From positions 1-45,512 of the forward strand of contig CANGXU010000010.1 in assembly GCA_947457885.1 (NCBI GenBank): DNA of 45,512 bases, written 5' to 3'. The stretch is from Betaproteobacteria bacterium (GTDB lineage: Bacteria; Pseudomonadota; Gammaproteobacteria; Burkholderiales; CAIKXV01). The first letter of the stretch is position 1. The number at the start of each line of letters is the position of its first letter. The notes below the pieces were generated by a model that was not told where the DNA came from, did no database searches, and worked only from the letters and a program-made list of their open reading frames with translations. This document shows, in pieces, positions 7,975-16,412 of the stretch. Made by a program: the position numbers and the translations under genes.

Positions 7975-9012
7975 ATGACCCAGATCAACCCGCCCTCCGT
8001 AGCCATCGTCGGCGCCGGTCTGTCCGGCCTTGCCTGCGCGCGCACCCTGCAGGACGCGGGGTTCCGCGTGCAGGTATTCGACAAGTCGCGGGGGGTCGGC
8101 GGCCGGCTCGCAACGCGGCGCACCGATCATGGCTCGTTCGATCACGGAGCGCAGTACTTCACCGCCCGGGATCCGCGTTTCCGCAAGCGCGTGGAGCAAT
8201 GGGTGGCACAGGGGATTGCAGCACCGTGGACGCCCGCGCTGTTGGCGATCGACATGACGAGCGGAAGCCCCGTGCGCGCTGCTGTCGGTGACGGGACGGT
8301 ACGCTACGTCGGCCTGCCGGCAATGAATCGCATTGGCCGCACGCTCGCCGACGGACTCGAGGTGCGCACCGACTGCACGGTCACCGCCGCGCGCCGAGTC
8401 GCGGGCGCCGGGCGACGGGAACAGTGGCAACTCTCCGCTGCCGAGGGCAAGGCTGCCACCGTGACACTGGAGGCCAGCTTCGACTGGCTGGTGGCCGCGA
8501 TCCCTTCCCCGCAGGCTGCCATGCTGCTGGGCGAAGCCGGCAGCCTGCAGGCGCAGGCCCGCATGCTGCCGATGGTGCCGTGCTGGGCGGTGATGGCCTC
8601 GTTCGACGCACCGGTCGAGGCGGGCTTCGATGCGGCCTTCGTCAACGGCTCGGCCCTCACCTGGATCGCACGCAACAATGCCAAGCCAGGCCGTGATCCC
8701 GGCCCGGAATGCTGGGTCCTGCACGCTGCGCGCGACTGGAGCGAAACGGCTCTTGAAGATCCGGCCGAAGCGGTCTGCGCACGCATGCTGGCGGAGTTCA
8801 GCCGCGTCATCGGATGCAGCCGCACGCCGCTGACCGCACGGGCGCATCGCTGGCGCTACTCCGGTCCCGGTGCCCGAACCGATCTCGCCTGCCTGTTCGA
8901 TGCCACAAGCGGCGCGGGTGCCTGTGGCGACTGGCTCGCCGGATCCAGGGTCGAGGGGGCATACCTCAGCGGCCTGGAACTGGCTGGACGCATCCTCGAC
9001 GCCGCGCACTGA
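7975..9012 (+). CDS. FAD-dependent oxidoreductase (renalase-like amine oxidase family)
   Basis: The 345-residue product has an N-terminal dinucleotide fold, VAIVGAGLSGLACARTL (GxGxxG at residues 13-18), followed by the second flavin motif DKSRGVGGRLATRR and the FDHGAQYFTARDPRF segment typical of the renalase-like NAD/FAD proteins found in Pseudomonas and betaproteobacteria. The C-terminal flavin-binding segment ACGDWLAGSRVEGAYLSGLE is also present. Related bacterial renalases oxidise dihydro-isomers of NAD(P)H, but the substrate here is not known. An AGAAGG-type ribosome site precedes the ATG at 7975. It lies 44 bp after the previous gene and is probably co-transcribed. Confidence 0.87.
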   Translation: MTQINPPSVAIVGAGLSGLACARTLQDAGFRVQVFDKSRGVGGRLATRRTDHGSFDHGAQYFTARDPRFRKRVEQWVAQGIAAPWTPALLAIDMTSGSPVRAAVGDGTVRYVGLPAMNRIGRTLADGLEVRTDCTVTAARRVAGAGRREQWQLSAAEGKAATVTLEASFDWLVAAIPSPQAAMLLGEAGSLQAQARMLPMVPCWAVMASFDAPVEAGFDAAFVNGSALTWIARNNAKPGRDPGPECWVLHAARDWSETALEDPAEAVCARMLAEFSRVIGCSRTPLTARAHRWRYSGPGARTDLACLFDATSGAGACGDWLAGSRVEGAYLSGLELAGRILDAAH

Positions 9013-9138
9013 TCGTCCATGGCGATCGGCCATGCCCGTGCAGGCCGCGTGGCGCCAGGCCGGTGCTGGTATGGCATAGTCACGCCGGTGAAAGGCGCAG
9101 CCATCCCGGCCCGCGCGTTTGCCCCGAGGAGGTACAGC

Positions 9139-9465
9139 ATGCTCACCATGGTCAGGGCGGTATCGGTCGTTGCGGTGTTGTCGATCACATCCGCTGCGAT
9201 GCCCCTCGCGGCGTACGCGGCGGAAGATGCGCGCACGAAGCAGCAGGAACTGATGGGGACCTGCAACCGGATGGCTACGCAGAAGGAAATGAAGGGCGAC
9301 GACCGAAAGAAGTTCATGAGCGCCTGCCTGAAGGGCGAGGTCCCGATGGCCCCAGCCCGCACGCCGCAGCAGGAACGCATGGCCAGTTGCAACGCCGAGG
9401 CCGGAACCAAGGCACTGAAGGGCGACGACCGCAAGAAATTCATGAGCGATTGTCTCAAGGGGTAA
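9139..9465 (+). CDS. psiF: PsiF repeat family secreted protein
   Basis: The 108-residue product has a signal peptide (hydrophobic residues about 5-27, ending AAYAAE) and two copies of the PsiF repeat: QELMGTCNRMATQKEMKGDD with RKKFMSACLKG, then QERMASCNAEAGTKALKGDD with RKKFMSDCLKG. Each repeat has two cysteines, so two disulfides are likely in the periplasm. E. coli PsiF is induced by phosphate starvation; its role is unknown. The ATG at 9139 follows a strong GAGGAGGT ribosome site at 9126-9133. No Pho box was recognised upstream. Confidence 0.9.
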   Translation: MLTMVRAVSVVAVLSITSAAMPLAAYAAEDARTKQQELMGTCNRMATQKEMKGDDRKKFMSACLKGEVPMAPARTPQQERMASCNAEAGTKALKGDDRKKFMSDCLKG

Positions 9466-9845
9466 CAGACCCCTTCAGTCCGCGGGCTGATGGCTGGGCA
9501 TGGGGCCGGTCTGGCGGAGGCTATCGCCCCATAAACAAGCACTTCTCACGAAAACTCGAACGTATTCCCGACCGCAGCATAGGGTCAATGCAGCGCTTGT
9601 CCGCACACCCATGCCTGAAATTAATATCCCTGTAAATCAACACGTTACACTTATTTGCAGAGAAATCGGACGGTGGCGATAGGCGCAGTTCGGTCGGTCT
9701 GCTATTCTTTTCTCGCAGCCCACAAGGCTGGCGGAAGCAACTCCAGACTGTCGAACCAGCAGTTTTCGATCAGGCGACAGCCGATGTGAAAGCCTCGGCG
9801 GTACGCCTGAAAGAAGGGTCGGCAGAGCTTCGAAATCGCAGCCGG
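9466..9845. other. 380-bp gap between convergent genes with AT-rich pocket and structured segment
   Basis: Both neighbours end into this stretch, yet it is too long for a simple terminator. Positions 9613-9669 are markedly AT-rich for this genome. On the plus strand two weak promoter-like signals occur: TTGCAG (9655-9660) with GATAGG 17 bp on, and an extended -10 TGCTATTCT ending at 9708. A two-step hairpin follows at 9771-9809. No tRNA, SRP, RNase P, tmRNA or 6S signature was recognised. A frame opens at 9636 but has no usable start codon. Confidence 0.5.
9771..9809 (+). ncRNA. Possible small-RNA hairpin
   Basis: CAGGCG (9771-9776) pairs with CGCCTG (9804-9809), and inside it GCCGA (9780-9784) pairs with TCGGC (9795-9799), leaving a 10-nt terminal loop. 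A second TCGGC at 9819-9823 could compete for the inner strand. The pairing is visible directly; that it is transcribed or functional is inference. Confidence 0.25.
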
Positions 9846-10493
9846 TCAACGCCCGAATATCGGGAAGGGCCAGGCTCCCGGCACGGTAACCGGCCGGGGC
9901 GCTGCGAGTGATGAAGCAGGCGCTGTAACCGGGTTGACCATAGTTGCCGTCGCGGGCTTCGCTATCGACTTCCCAACTGCAGGCTTTTCAGGAGTTCTGG
10001 CAACCGCCGGTCCTGGGGCTGTCTTTTTTGGTGCGGTCTTCCTGGGCACCGCCTTCGCAGCCGGTTTCGCGACAGCCTTCGCTACCGCCTTCACCACCGC
10101 AGGCGGTGCAGGCGCGCGTGAGGGAGCCCGGCCCGCTGCTTCCTTGCCGCCCTTGCCACCGCCTTTCTTCGCGGCCTTCTTCGCGGCCTTCCGGGCAGCC
10201 TTCTTCGCTGCCTTGGCGGTCGATTTCTTCGCGACCTTCTTCGCGGCTTTACCGACCACCTTCTTCGGGCTCTTCGCAAGCGCCTTCTTCGGTGCCGCTT
10301 TCTTGGCCGGCGTGCGTACGACCTTCGCAACCTTCTTGGCCGCCTTGCGGGTAGCTTTCTTCACGACCTTCTTGGCGACCTTCTTCGCCACCTTCTTGGC
10401 GGGCGCTCGCCCCGGAACCTTCTTGGCAACCGGTCGTGCCGATTTCTTCGCCGTGGACTTGCGTGCAACCTTCTTCGCGACTTTCTTGGCCAT
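9846..10493 (-). CDS. Histone H1-like AKP-repeat DNA-binding protein
   Basis: 215 residues, roughly a third lysine, opening MAKKVAKKVARKSTAKKSAR and built almost wholly from KK(V/A)AKK and A(A/P)KK units to about residue 150. A less charged Pro/Ala region follows, and the protein ends PGAWPFPIFGR, close to the WPFP end I recall in Burkholderiales H1-like proteins. Such proteins resemble the C-terminal tail of eukaryotic H1 and compact DNA non-specifically. It lies 45 bp downstream of nrdB on the same strand. The repeats (about 10140-10490) favour replication slippage, so length should vary between strains. Confidence 0.88.
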   Translation of the reverse strand: MAKKVAKKVARKSTAKKSARPVAKKVPGRAPAKKVAKKVAKKVVKKATRKAAKKVAKVVRTPAKKAAPKKALAKSPKKVVGKAAKKVAKKSTAKAAKKAARKAAKKAAKKGGGKGGKEAAGRAPSRAPAPPAVVKAVAKAVAKPAAKAVPRKTAPKKTAPGPAVARTPEKPAVGKSIAKPATATMVNPVTAPASSLAAPRPVTVPGAWPFPIFGR

Positions 10494-10538
10494 CAGTGAC
10501 TCCCGCTGTGAGAACTGGGGTGGATTAACGAGCGCACT

Positions 10539-11681
10539 TCATTCCCAGGACAGTGCGCCGCCCGTCTGATACTCGATGACCCGCGCCTCGAAGAAGTTGC
10601 GTTCTTTCTTGAGGTCGATCATTTCGCTCATCCAGGGGAAGGGATTATTCGCACCGGGGAAGAGAGGCTCGAGCCCGATCTGCTGGCATCGACGGTTCGA
10701 AATATACCGCAGATACTCTTTGAACATCGGTGCATTCAGGCCGAGCACGCCGCGCGGCATCGTGTCTTCCGCATAGCGGTACTCGAGTTCGACGGCGGTG
10801 TTCATCAGCTGCCGCATCTCTTCGCGGAACTCCGGTGTCCAGAGGTGCGGGTTCTCCGCCTTCACCGTGTTGATCAGGTCGATGCCGAAGTTGCAGTGCA
10901 TCGACTCGTCGCGAAGGATGTACTGGTACTGCTCCGCCGCGCCGGTCATCTTGTTCTGGCGGCCAAGTGCCAGGATCTGTACGAAGCCCACGTAGAAGAA
11001 CAGGCCTTCCATGATGCAGGCGAAGACGATCAGGCTCTTGAGCAGCTTCTGATCGGCCTCCGGCGTCCCGGTGCGGAACGACGGGTTGGTCAGTGTGTCG
11101 ATGAAGGGAATCAGGAACTCGTCCTTGGCCCGGATCGAAGCGACCTCGTGGTAGGCGTTGAACACCTCGCTCTCGTCGAGGCCGAGCGACTCGACGATGT
11201 ACTGGTAGGCGTGCGTGTGGATCGCCTCCTCGAACGCCTGGCGCAGCAGATACTGCCGGCATTCCGGTGCCGTGATGTGACGATAGGTACCGAGCACGAT
11301 GTTGTTGGCTGCGAGCGAATCTGCGGTCACGAAGAAGCCGAGGTTGCGCTTGACCAGCCTGCGCTCGTCCTCGGTCAGTCCGTTCGGATCCTTCCAGAGG
11401 GCAATATCGCGGCTCATCTGGATCTCCTGCGGCATCCAGTGGTTCGCGCAGGCGTCGAGATACTTCTTCCAGGCCCATTCGTACTTGAACGGGACCAGCT
11501 GGTTCACGTCGGTCTGACCGTTGATGATCCGCTTGTCGTCAGCGGATACACGGCGTGCCGCCGCGGCAACCGCCGGCGCAGCGGCTGCCGGTGCCTCGGC
11601 CGTGTCGAGGCCGCGCCCGATCGCCCGCTGGGCCAGTTGCTGCCCGGCCGTGGCGCCGAAATCTTCTTCGAATGAAAGCAT
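10539..11681 (-). CDS. nrdB: Class Ia ribonucleotide reductase small subunit
   Basis: NrdB holds the di-iron/tyrosyl radical cofactor that starts ribonucleotide reduction in NrdA. The 380-residue product has the helix with ligands Glu152 and His155 and the radical tyrosine Tyr159 in [13 protein letters not shown], spaced as in E. coli (E-x2-H-x3-Y). Further ligands lie in the [14 protein letters not shown] segment. The ATG at 11681, preceded by AAGGA, was chosen; the upstream frame reads through the nrdA-nrdB gap. An Ala-rich linker (residues 28-45) precedes the fold. It is co-transcribed with nrdA, 37 bp upstream. Confidence 0.96.
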   Translation of the reverse strand: MLSFEEDFGATAGQQLAQRAIGRGLDTAEAPAAAAPAVAAAARRVSADDKRIINGQTDVNQLVPFKYEWAWKKYLDACANHWMPQEIQMSRDIALWKDPNGLTEDERRLVKRNLGFFVTADSLAANNIVLGTYRHITAPECRQYLLRQAFEEAIHTHAYQYIVESLGLDESEVFNAYHEVASIRAKDEFLIPFIDTLTNPSFRTGTPEADQKLLKSLIVFACIMEGLFFYVGFVQILALGRQNKMTGAAEQYQYILRDESMHCNFGIDLINTVKAENPHLWTPEFREEMRQLMNTAVELEYRYAEDTMPRGVLGLNAPMFKEYLRYISNRRCQQIGLEPLFPGANNPFPWMSEMIDLKKERNFFEARVIEYQTGGALSWE

Positions 11682-11718
11682 GAGTCTGTTTTCCTTGTGA
11701 ATCAGTCGATCGCCAGGG

Positions 11719-14622
11719 TCACTGGCACGCTTCGCAATCAGGGTTGTCGATGGAGCAGAACTTCGCGTCGGTGGCCGGCAGCGGATCGGCGGGTGCCGCC
11801 ATCGCACCGCCCGCAGCGCCGCCATTCACTGCGACTGCATTGAGCTGACCGGCCTTGATCGTGGACTTCTCGGCGGACGTGGCGCCGATCGTGCGCAGGT
11901 AGTAGGTGGTCTTGAGGCCGCGCAGCCACGCCAGCTTGTAGGTGTCGTCGAGCCGCTTGCCCGACGCGCCAGCCATGTAGATGTTCAGCGACTGCGACTG
12001 GTCGATCCACTTCTGGCGCCTCGCCGCGGCCTCGACCAGCCAGGACGGATCGACCTCGAAAGCGGTCGCGTACAGGCTGCGCACTTCGGCCGGGATGCGA
12101 TCGATCTTCGCAAGGCTGCCATCGAAGTACTTGAGGTCGGAAATCATCACTTCGTCCCACATGCCGAGTTTCTTCAGGTCGCGTACGAGGTACTCGTTGA
12201 CCACGGTGAACTCGCCCGACAGATTCGACTTCACATACAGGTTCTGGAAGGTCGGCTCGATACACTGCGACACGCCGGTGATGTTGGCGATCGTGGCGGT
12301 CGGAGCGATCGCCATCGTGTTCGAGTTGCGCATGCCGTGGCGCGCGATCCGCGCGCGCAGCGCATCCCAGTCGAGGGTGGCCGACTCGTCGCACTCGACG
12401 AAACCACCCCGCTCCTCGCGCAGCAACCGGATCGTGTCGATCGGCAGGATGCCGCGGTCCCAGAGGGAGCCCTTGAACGTCGCGTAACGGCCTCGCTCGG
12501 CGGCGAGCTCGGTCGACGCCCAGATCGCGTAGTACGAAATCGCCTCCATCGAGCGATCGGCGAACTCGACCGCCTCCTGCGACGCGGTCGGGATGCGCAG
12601 CTCGTGCAGGCAGTCCTGGAAGCCCATCAGGCCGATGCCGACCGGACGGTGCTTCATGTTCGAGTTGCGCGCCTTGTTGACCGCGTAGTAGTTCAGGTCG
12701 ATCACGTTGTCGAGCATGCGCATCGCGACGTTGATCGTACGCTGGAGTTTCTCGTGGTCGATGACCTCCTTGCCCCCGTCGAGCTTGAGGTGCGCCTTCA
12801 GGTTCACCGAACCCAGGTTGCATACAGCGGTCTCGGCATCGCTCGTGTTCAGCGTGATTTCGGTGCAGAGGTTGGAGCTATGCACCACGCCGACATGCTG
12901 CTGCGGCGAACGGATGTTGCACGGGTCCTTGAAGGTGATCCAGGGATGACCCGTCTCGAACAGCATCGAGAGCATCTTCCGCCACAGTTGCAGCGCCGGA
13001 ATCTTCTTGAACAGCCGGATCTCCCCGGCGGCCGCCTTGTCTTCGTAGCGCAGGTAGGCTTTCTCGAACGCGGCGCCGAACTTGTCATGCAGATCGGACA
13101 CGTCGGCCGGCGAGAACAGCGTCCATTCTCCAGCATTCATCACACGCTTCATGAACAGATCGGGAATCCAGTTCGCCGTGTTCATGTCGTGCGTCCGGCG
13201 ACGGTCATCGCCGGTGTTCTTGCGCAGTTCGAGGAACTCTTCGATGTCCAGGTGCCAGGTCTCGAGGTAGGAACACACCGCGCCCTTGCGCTTGCCACCC
13301 TGATTCACCGCGACGGCGGTGTCGTTCACCACCTTGAGGAACGGGACTACGCCCTGGCTCTTGCCGTTGGTGCCCTTGATGTGCGAACCGAGGGCGCGCA
13401 CCGGCGTCCAGTCGTTGCCCAGACCGCCGGCGAACTTCTGGAGCATCGCGTTTTCCTTGATGGCCTCGTAGATGCCGTCCAGGTTGTCGGCGACGGTCGT
13501 CAGGTAGCAGGACGACATCTGGCTGTGCCGGGTACCCGAGTTGAACAGCGTCGGCGTCGAACTCATGTAGTCGAACGACGACAGCACATTGTAGAACTCG
13601 ATCGCCCGTGCCTCGCGGTCGATCTCGCCCAACGCCAGCCCCATCGCGACGCGCATGAAGAACGTCTGCGGCATCTCGATCCGGCGTTCGTCGATATGCA
13701 GGAAGTACCGGTCGTACAGGATCTGCAGGCCGAGGTAGTCGAACTTCAGGTCGTTGTCGGCGATCAGCGCACGGCCGAGGCGGTCCAGATCGTACTGACC
13801 GAGGCGCTCGTCGAGCAGTTGCGCCGCGACCCCTTCGCGGATCAGGCGCGGAAAGGCCAGAGCGTAGCCCTCCTTCATCTGGGCGTGGGTCTTCTCCTCG
13901 CCCAGCGTCTCGATACGCAGATCGTTCAGCAGCAGGCGCGCGGTGACATAGCTGTACCCGGGCTCCTGCTCGATCAGCGCGCGGGCCGAAAGCACCGCCG
14001 ACTTGCGTACTTCGCCGATCGGCACGCCGTCGTACAGGTCGCGCAGGGTCGCGTCCATGATCGTGCCGGCATTCGTCTCGGGCAGTCCCTGGCAGGCCTC
14101 CTCGATCAGGCCCTTCAGCCATGCGAAATCGAGCGGCACGAGTTCGCCGTCGATCTTCACCCGGATCGGCGCAGCGGTTGCCGGCGCGCCTGCAACCGGT
14201 TGCGCCTTGCGCAGTTCCGCGCGGGTGCGAGCGCGCTCTTCGCGGTAGAGGACGTACGAGCGTGCCACCTCGTGCAGGCCCGAGCGCATCAGCGACAGTT
14301 CGACCTGGTCCTGGATGTCCTCGATATGGAAGGTACCGCCGTGGGGCTGACGCCGCAGCAGTGCATTGATCGCCATGTTAGTCAGCTGAGCGACCTGCTC
14401 GCGCACGCGCGCCGAACCTGCTGCCTGCGAACCATCGACAGCCAGGAAGGCCTTGGTCATCGCGATGGCGATCTTGCCGGGCTCGAAGCCGACCACGGCC
14501 CCGTTGCGGCGAATGACCTTGTACTGCGCGTAGCGTGCATCAGCCGGTGCGAGCGCCGCCTCGGTGACGGATACCGGCATCGTCGGCGTGGCCTGGGGCG
14601 AAAATTCGCTCGCTGTCTGCAT
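11719..14622 (-). CDS. nrdA: Class Ia ribonucleotide reductase large subunit
   Basis: NrdA reduces ribonucleoside diphosphates to deoxy forms. The 967-residue protein is longer than the E. coli enzyme (about 760), as is common in betaproteobacteria. An N-terminal ATP-cone (about residues 32-125, starting [19 protein letters not shown]) gives dATP feedback control. The catalytic core has [41 protein letters not shown] and [14 protein letters not shown]. The C-terminus carries the redox cysteines in [12 protein letters not shown]. The ATG at 14622 has GGAGAC upstream. Promoter and NrdR-type boxes precede it. Confidence 0.96.
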   Translation of the reverse strand: MQTASEFSPQATPTMPVSVTEAALAPADARYAQYKVIRRNGAVVGFEPGKIAIAMTKAFLAVDGSQAAGSARVREQVAQLTNMAINALLRRQPHGGTFHIEDIQDQVELSLMRSGLHEVARSYVLYREERARTRAELRKAQPVAGAPATAAPIRVKIDGELVPLDFAWLKGLIEEACQGLPETNAGTIMDATLRDLYDGVPIGEVRKSAVLSARALIEQEPGYSYVTARLLLNDLRIETLGEEKTHAQMKEGYALAFPRLIREGVAAQLLDERLGQYDLDRLGRALIADNDLKFDYLGLQILYDRYFLHIDERRIEMPQTFFMRVAMGLALGEIDREARAIEFYNVLSSFDYMSSTPTLFNSGTRHSQMSSCYLTTVADNLDGIYEAIKENAMLQKFAGGLGNDWTPVRALGSHIKGTNGKSQGVVPFLKVVNDTAVAVNQGGKRKGAVCSYLETWHLDIEEFLELRKNTGDDRRRTHDMNTANWIPDLFMKRVMNAGEWTLFSPADVSDLHDKFGAAFEKAYLRYEDKAAAGEIRLFKKIPALQLWRKMLSMLFETGHPWITFKDPCNIRSPQQHVGVVHSSNLCTEITLNTSDAETAVCNLGSVNLKAHLKLDGGKEVIDHEKLQRTINVAMRMLDNVIDLNYYAVNKARNSNMKHRPVGIGLMGFQDCLHELRIPTASQEAVEFADRSMEAISYYAIWASTELAAERGRYATFKGSLWDRGILPIDTIRLLREERGGFVECDESATLDWDALRARIARHGMRNSNTMAIAPTATIANITGVSQCIEPTFQNLYVKSNLSGEFTVVNEYLVRDLKKLGMWDEVMISDLKYFDGSLAKIDRIPAEVRSLYATAFEVDPSWLVEAAARRQKWIDQSQSLNIYMAGASGKRLDDTYKLAWLRGLKTTYYLRTIGATSAEKSTIKAGQLNAVAVNGGAAGGAMAAPADPLPATDAKFCSIDNPDCEACQ

Positions 14623-14743
14623 TGCTTGTCTCCAGTTCGATACATCGAAAAAAAGCGGCACCCGCCAGGCGACGGGCGGGCGACTGTGGCGTTGCCTGCC
14701 ACGGCTGCACACCGCAGCCCGCCGTTACCGCACAGACCGGGCG

Positions 14744-14843
14744 CCCCCACATCTTGTGTGCAAACCCGCTCCACCTCACTATAGCTACTCTTGCACCCAC
14801 AACATCTAGTGGATGCACGTTGTTATGCATCTAATTCTAGGGG
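14744..14843 (-). promoter_or_regulatory. nrdAB control region with NrdR-box-like operators
   Basis: Read toward nrdA, two 16-bp sites fit the NrdR consensus (acaCwAtATaTwGtgt): CCCCTAGAATTAGATG (plus coordinates 14828-14843) and CCACTAGATGTTGTGG (14797-14812). They start exactly 31 bp apart, the spacing typical of paired NrdR boxes on one face of the helix. A weaker third match lies at 14744-14759, 53 bp from the second. A good -10 hexamer, TATAGT, lies at 14778-14783, just downstream of the pair. NrdR represses ribonucleotide reductase genes when dATP is high; binding here is inferred. Confidence 0.65.
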
Positions 14844-14853
14844 TTTCGACCGG

Positions 14854-14882
14854 ATCGTCAAGCAAGTGACGGTGATTTTTTT
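14854..14882 (+). terminator. Terminator-like hairpin with T7 tract upstream of nrdA
   Basis: ATCGTCA (14854-14860) pairs with TGACGGT (14867-14873; one G-T wobble) around a 6-nt loop, and seven T residues follow at 14876-14882. The orientation is plus, opposite to all nearby genes, so it would only serve a plus-strand transcript from the nrdA control region or be fortuitous. Confidence 0.3.
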
Positions 14883-14942
14883 CGCGCACTGGCCTGCCCG
14901 GGCTTGTGCGCACCGATGCCGTGCCGCAGCAAACCCGGGCAA

Positions 14943-15836
14943 TCAGCAGCCGGCGGCGATCCGTACCGTTTGCAGGTGGATGTCGACTGTCTCGTCGATA
15001 TCGCGCGCGTAGCCACCGGCCATGCAGGCAGCGACGGGCAGACCTGCGCGCGCGCAACGGCCGAACACCAGGCGGTCTCGCGTGGCAAGGCCCTCCCGAG
15101 ACAGCGACAGGCGCCCCAGCCGGTCGCCCGCGTAGGGGTCGGCCCCGGCCAGGAAGATCGCCAGCCCCGCGCGTGCCGCGGCGAACGCGTGGTCGAGGCC
15201 GCGATCCAGGCACTCGAGGTACTCGGCATCATCGGTGCCGTCGTCGAGTTCGATGTCGAGATCGCTCGATTGCTTGACGAAGGGGTAGTTGTTGCGGCCG
15301 TGGATGGAAAAGGTGAACACCGACGCGTCCCCTGCCAGTATGGACGCCGTGCCGTCCCCCTGGTGCACGTCGCAGTCGATGACGAGCACCTGCCGCGCAT
15401 GGCGTCCGGCCTGCATCGCCGTAGCGGCGATGGCGGCATCGTTGAACACGCAGTATCCGGCGCCGTGGTCGCGGAAGGCGTGGTGCGTGCCGCCGGCCAG
15501 GTTGACGGCCGTGCCGTCGGCGAGCGCGGCGCGGCAGGCGGCGATCGTTGCACCGGCGGAACGACGGGAGCGCTCGACCATCTGCGGCGACCACGGGAAA
15601 CCGATGTCCCGCTGCTGCCGCGCGGTCAGCGTCCCGGTCGCCACTGCCTGCAGCCAGGCGGCATCGTGCGCCCGCAGTATCTCCTCGTCCCTGGCAGCAG
15701 GCGCCAGTTCGAGCCGGACGGCGCCCGGCGGCAGTTCGGCGCTGACCCGCGACCGCAGCCGGGCGTACTTCTCCATCGGAAAGCGGTGTCCCGGCGGCAG
15801 CGGCAGCACGAAGCTGTCGCTGTAGTACGCGCGCAC
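14943..15836 (-). CDS. HDAC-superfamily deacetylase
   Basis: The 297-residue product belongs to the arginase/deacetylase fold that includes acetylpolyamine amidohydrolases, acetoin-utilisation AcuC and lysine deacetylases. The catalytic His pair is in GGTHHAF, zinc ligands in DCDVHQGDGTASI (Asp, His) and AGADPYAGD (Asp), and the transition-state tyrosine in MAGGY. The frame has no ATG near the expected start; GTG 15836 gives VRAYYSDSFVLPLPPGHRFP, matching family N-termini, 5 nt after the ampD stop, so it is coupled to ampD. The substrate is unknown; polyamine, acetoin-related and protein lysine targets are all possible. Confidence 0.9.
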   Translation of the reverse strand: MRAYYSDSFVLPLPPGHRFPMEKYARLRSRVSAELPPGAVRLELAPAARDEEILRAHDAAWLQAVATGTLTARQQRDIGFPWSPQMVERSRRSAGATIAACRAALADGTAVNLAGGTHHAFRDHGAGYCVFNDAAIAATAMQAGRHARQVLVIDCDVHQGDGTASILAGDASVFTFSIHGRNNYPFVKQSSDLDIELDDGTDDAEYLECLDRGLDHAFAAARAGLAIFLAGADPYAGDRLGRLSLSREGLATRDRLVFGRCARAGLPVAACMAGGYARDIDETVDIHLQTVRIAAGC

Positions 15837-15841
15837 GTGCG

Positions 15842-16399
15842 TCAGCCCGCCATCGCAGCGTGCAGGCGCTGCCAGTCGAAGTACGGACCCGGATCGGTCT
15901 TCCGGCCGGGGGCGATGTCGCTGTGGCCGGCAACGTCGCCGAGCGGATACCGACTGCGCAGCGTCCGCACCAGTCGCCCGAGCACGTCGTACTGCACGCG
16001 TTCGAACGGGTCCTCGTCGCTGCCTTCGAGTTCGACCCCGATCGAGAAGTCGTTGCACCGGGCACGCCCCCGGAAGCTCGATACACCGGCGTGCCAGGCG
16101 CGCTTGCCGCACGCAACGAACTGGATCAGTTCGCCGTCTCGGCGCACCAGGAAATGGGCGGACACGCGCAGGCCACGCAACGGTCCGAAATACGGATGGG
16201 CATCGGGGTCAAGCCGGTTCAGGAACAGGTCGACGATCGCCTCGCCGCCGTAGACCCGCGGCGGCAGGCTGATGTTGTGCACCACCAGCAGGTCCAGCGC
16301 CGTGCCCCGCGGACGAGCGTCGAAATTGGGCGAAGGCACCTGGCGCGCGGCGCGCACCCTCCCGGAGCGGTCGATCGCGGCTGGTGCGGCCACCCTCAC
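15842..16399 (-). CDS. ampD: 1,6-anhydro-N-acetylmuramyl-L-alanine amidase AmpD
   Basis: AmpD cleaves the stem peptide from cytoplasmic anhydro-muropeptides during peptidoglycan recycling and thereby limits beta-lactamase induction where AmpR is present. The zinc ligands are visible: His in LLVVHNISLPP, His in AGHSDIAPGRKTDPGP and the Asp of KTDPG. From GTG 16399 the protein has 185 residues, almost the E. coli length (183). A longer frame extends into pilR but gives nonsense sequence. It starts 13 bp after pilR ends and is followed by the deacetylase gene after 5 bp. Confidence 0.93.
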   Translation of the reverse strand: MRVAAPAAIDRSGRVRAARQVPSPNFDARPRGTALDLLVVHNISLPPRVYGGEAIVDLFLNRLDPDAHPYFGPLRGLRVSAHFLVRRDGELIQFVACGKRAWHAGVSSFRGRARCNDFSIGVELEGSDEDPFERVQYDVLGRLVRTLRSRYPLGDVAGHSDIAPGRKTDPGPYFDWQRLHAAMAG

Positions 16400-16412
16400 C
16401 CTGCGCTCACCG

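Noticed and set aside
7471..9033. 520-codon minus-strand open frame across the FAD oxidoreductase and its neighbour
   Set aside because: It spans two well-supported plus-strand genes and has no motif of its own.
9700..9845. Possible 6S RNA, c-di-GMP riboswitch or glycine riboswitch in the psiF/H1-like gap
   Set aside because: The conserved loop sequences of these families are missing; only the generic nested hairpin is left.
9637..9849. 70-codon frame starting at a TTG that overlaps the H1-like stop codon (TTGA)
   Set aside because: TTG start, no ribosome site and no recognisable pattern; the coupling geometry alone is too weak to call a gene.
9636..9912. Plus-strand frame reading QTVEPAVFDQATADVKASAV, phasin-like in flavour
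   Set aside because: No ATG, GTG or TTG precedes the interesting part, and the frame runs into the H1-like gene; probably chance or an old remnant.
12337..14784. 815-codon open frame on the plus strand across nrdA
   Set aside because: Fully antisense to nrdA, with biased composition and no family resemblance.
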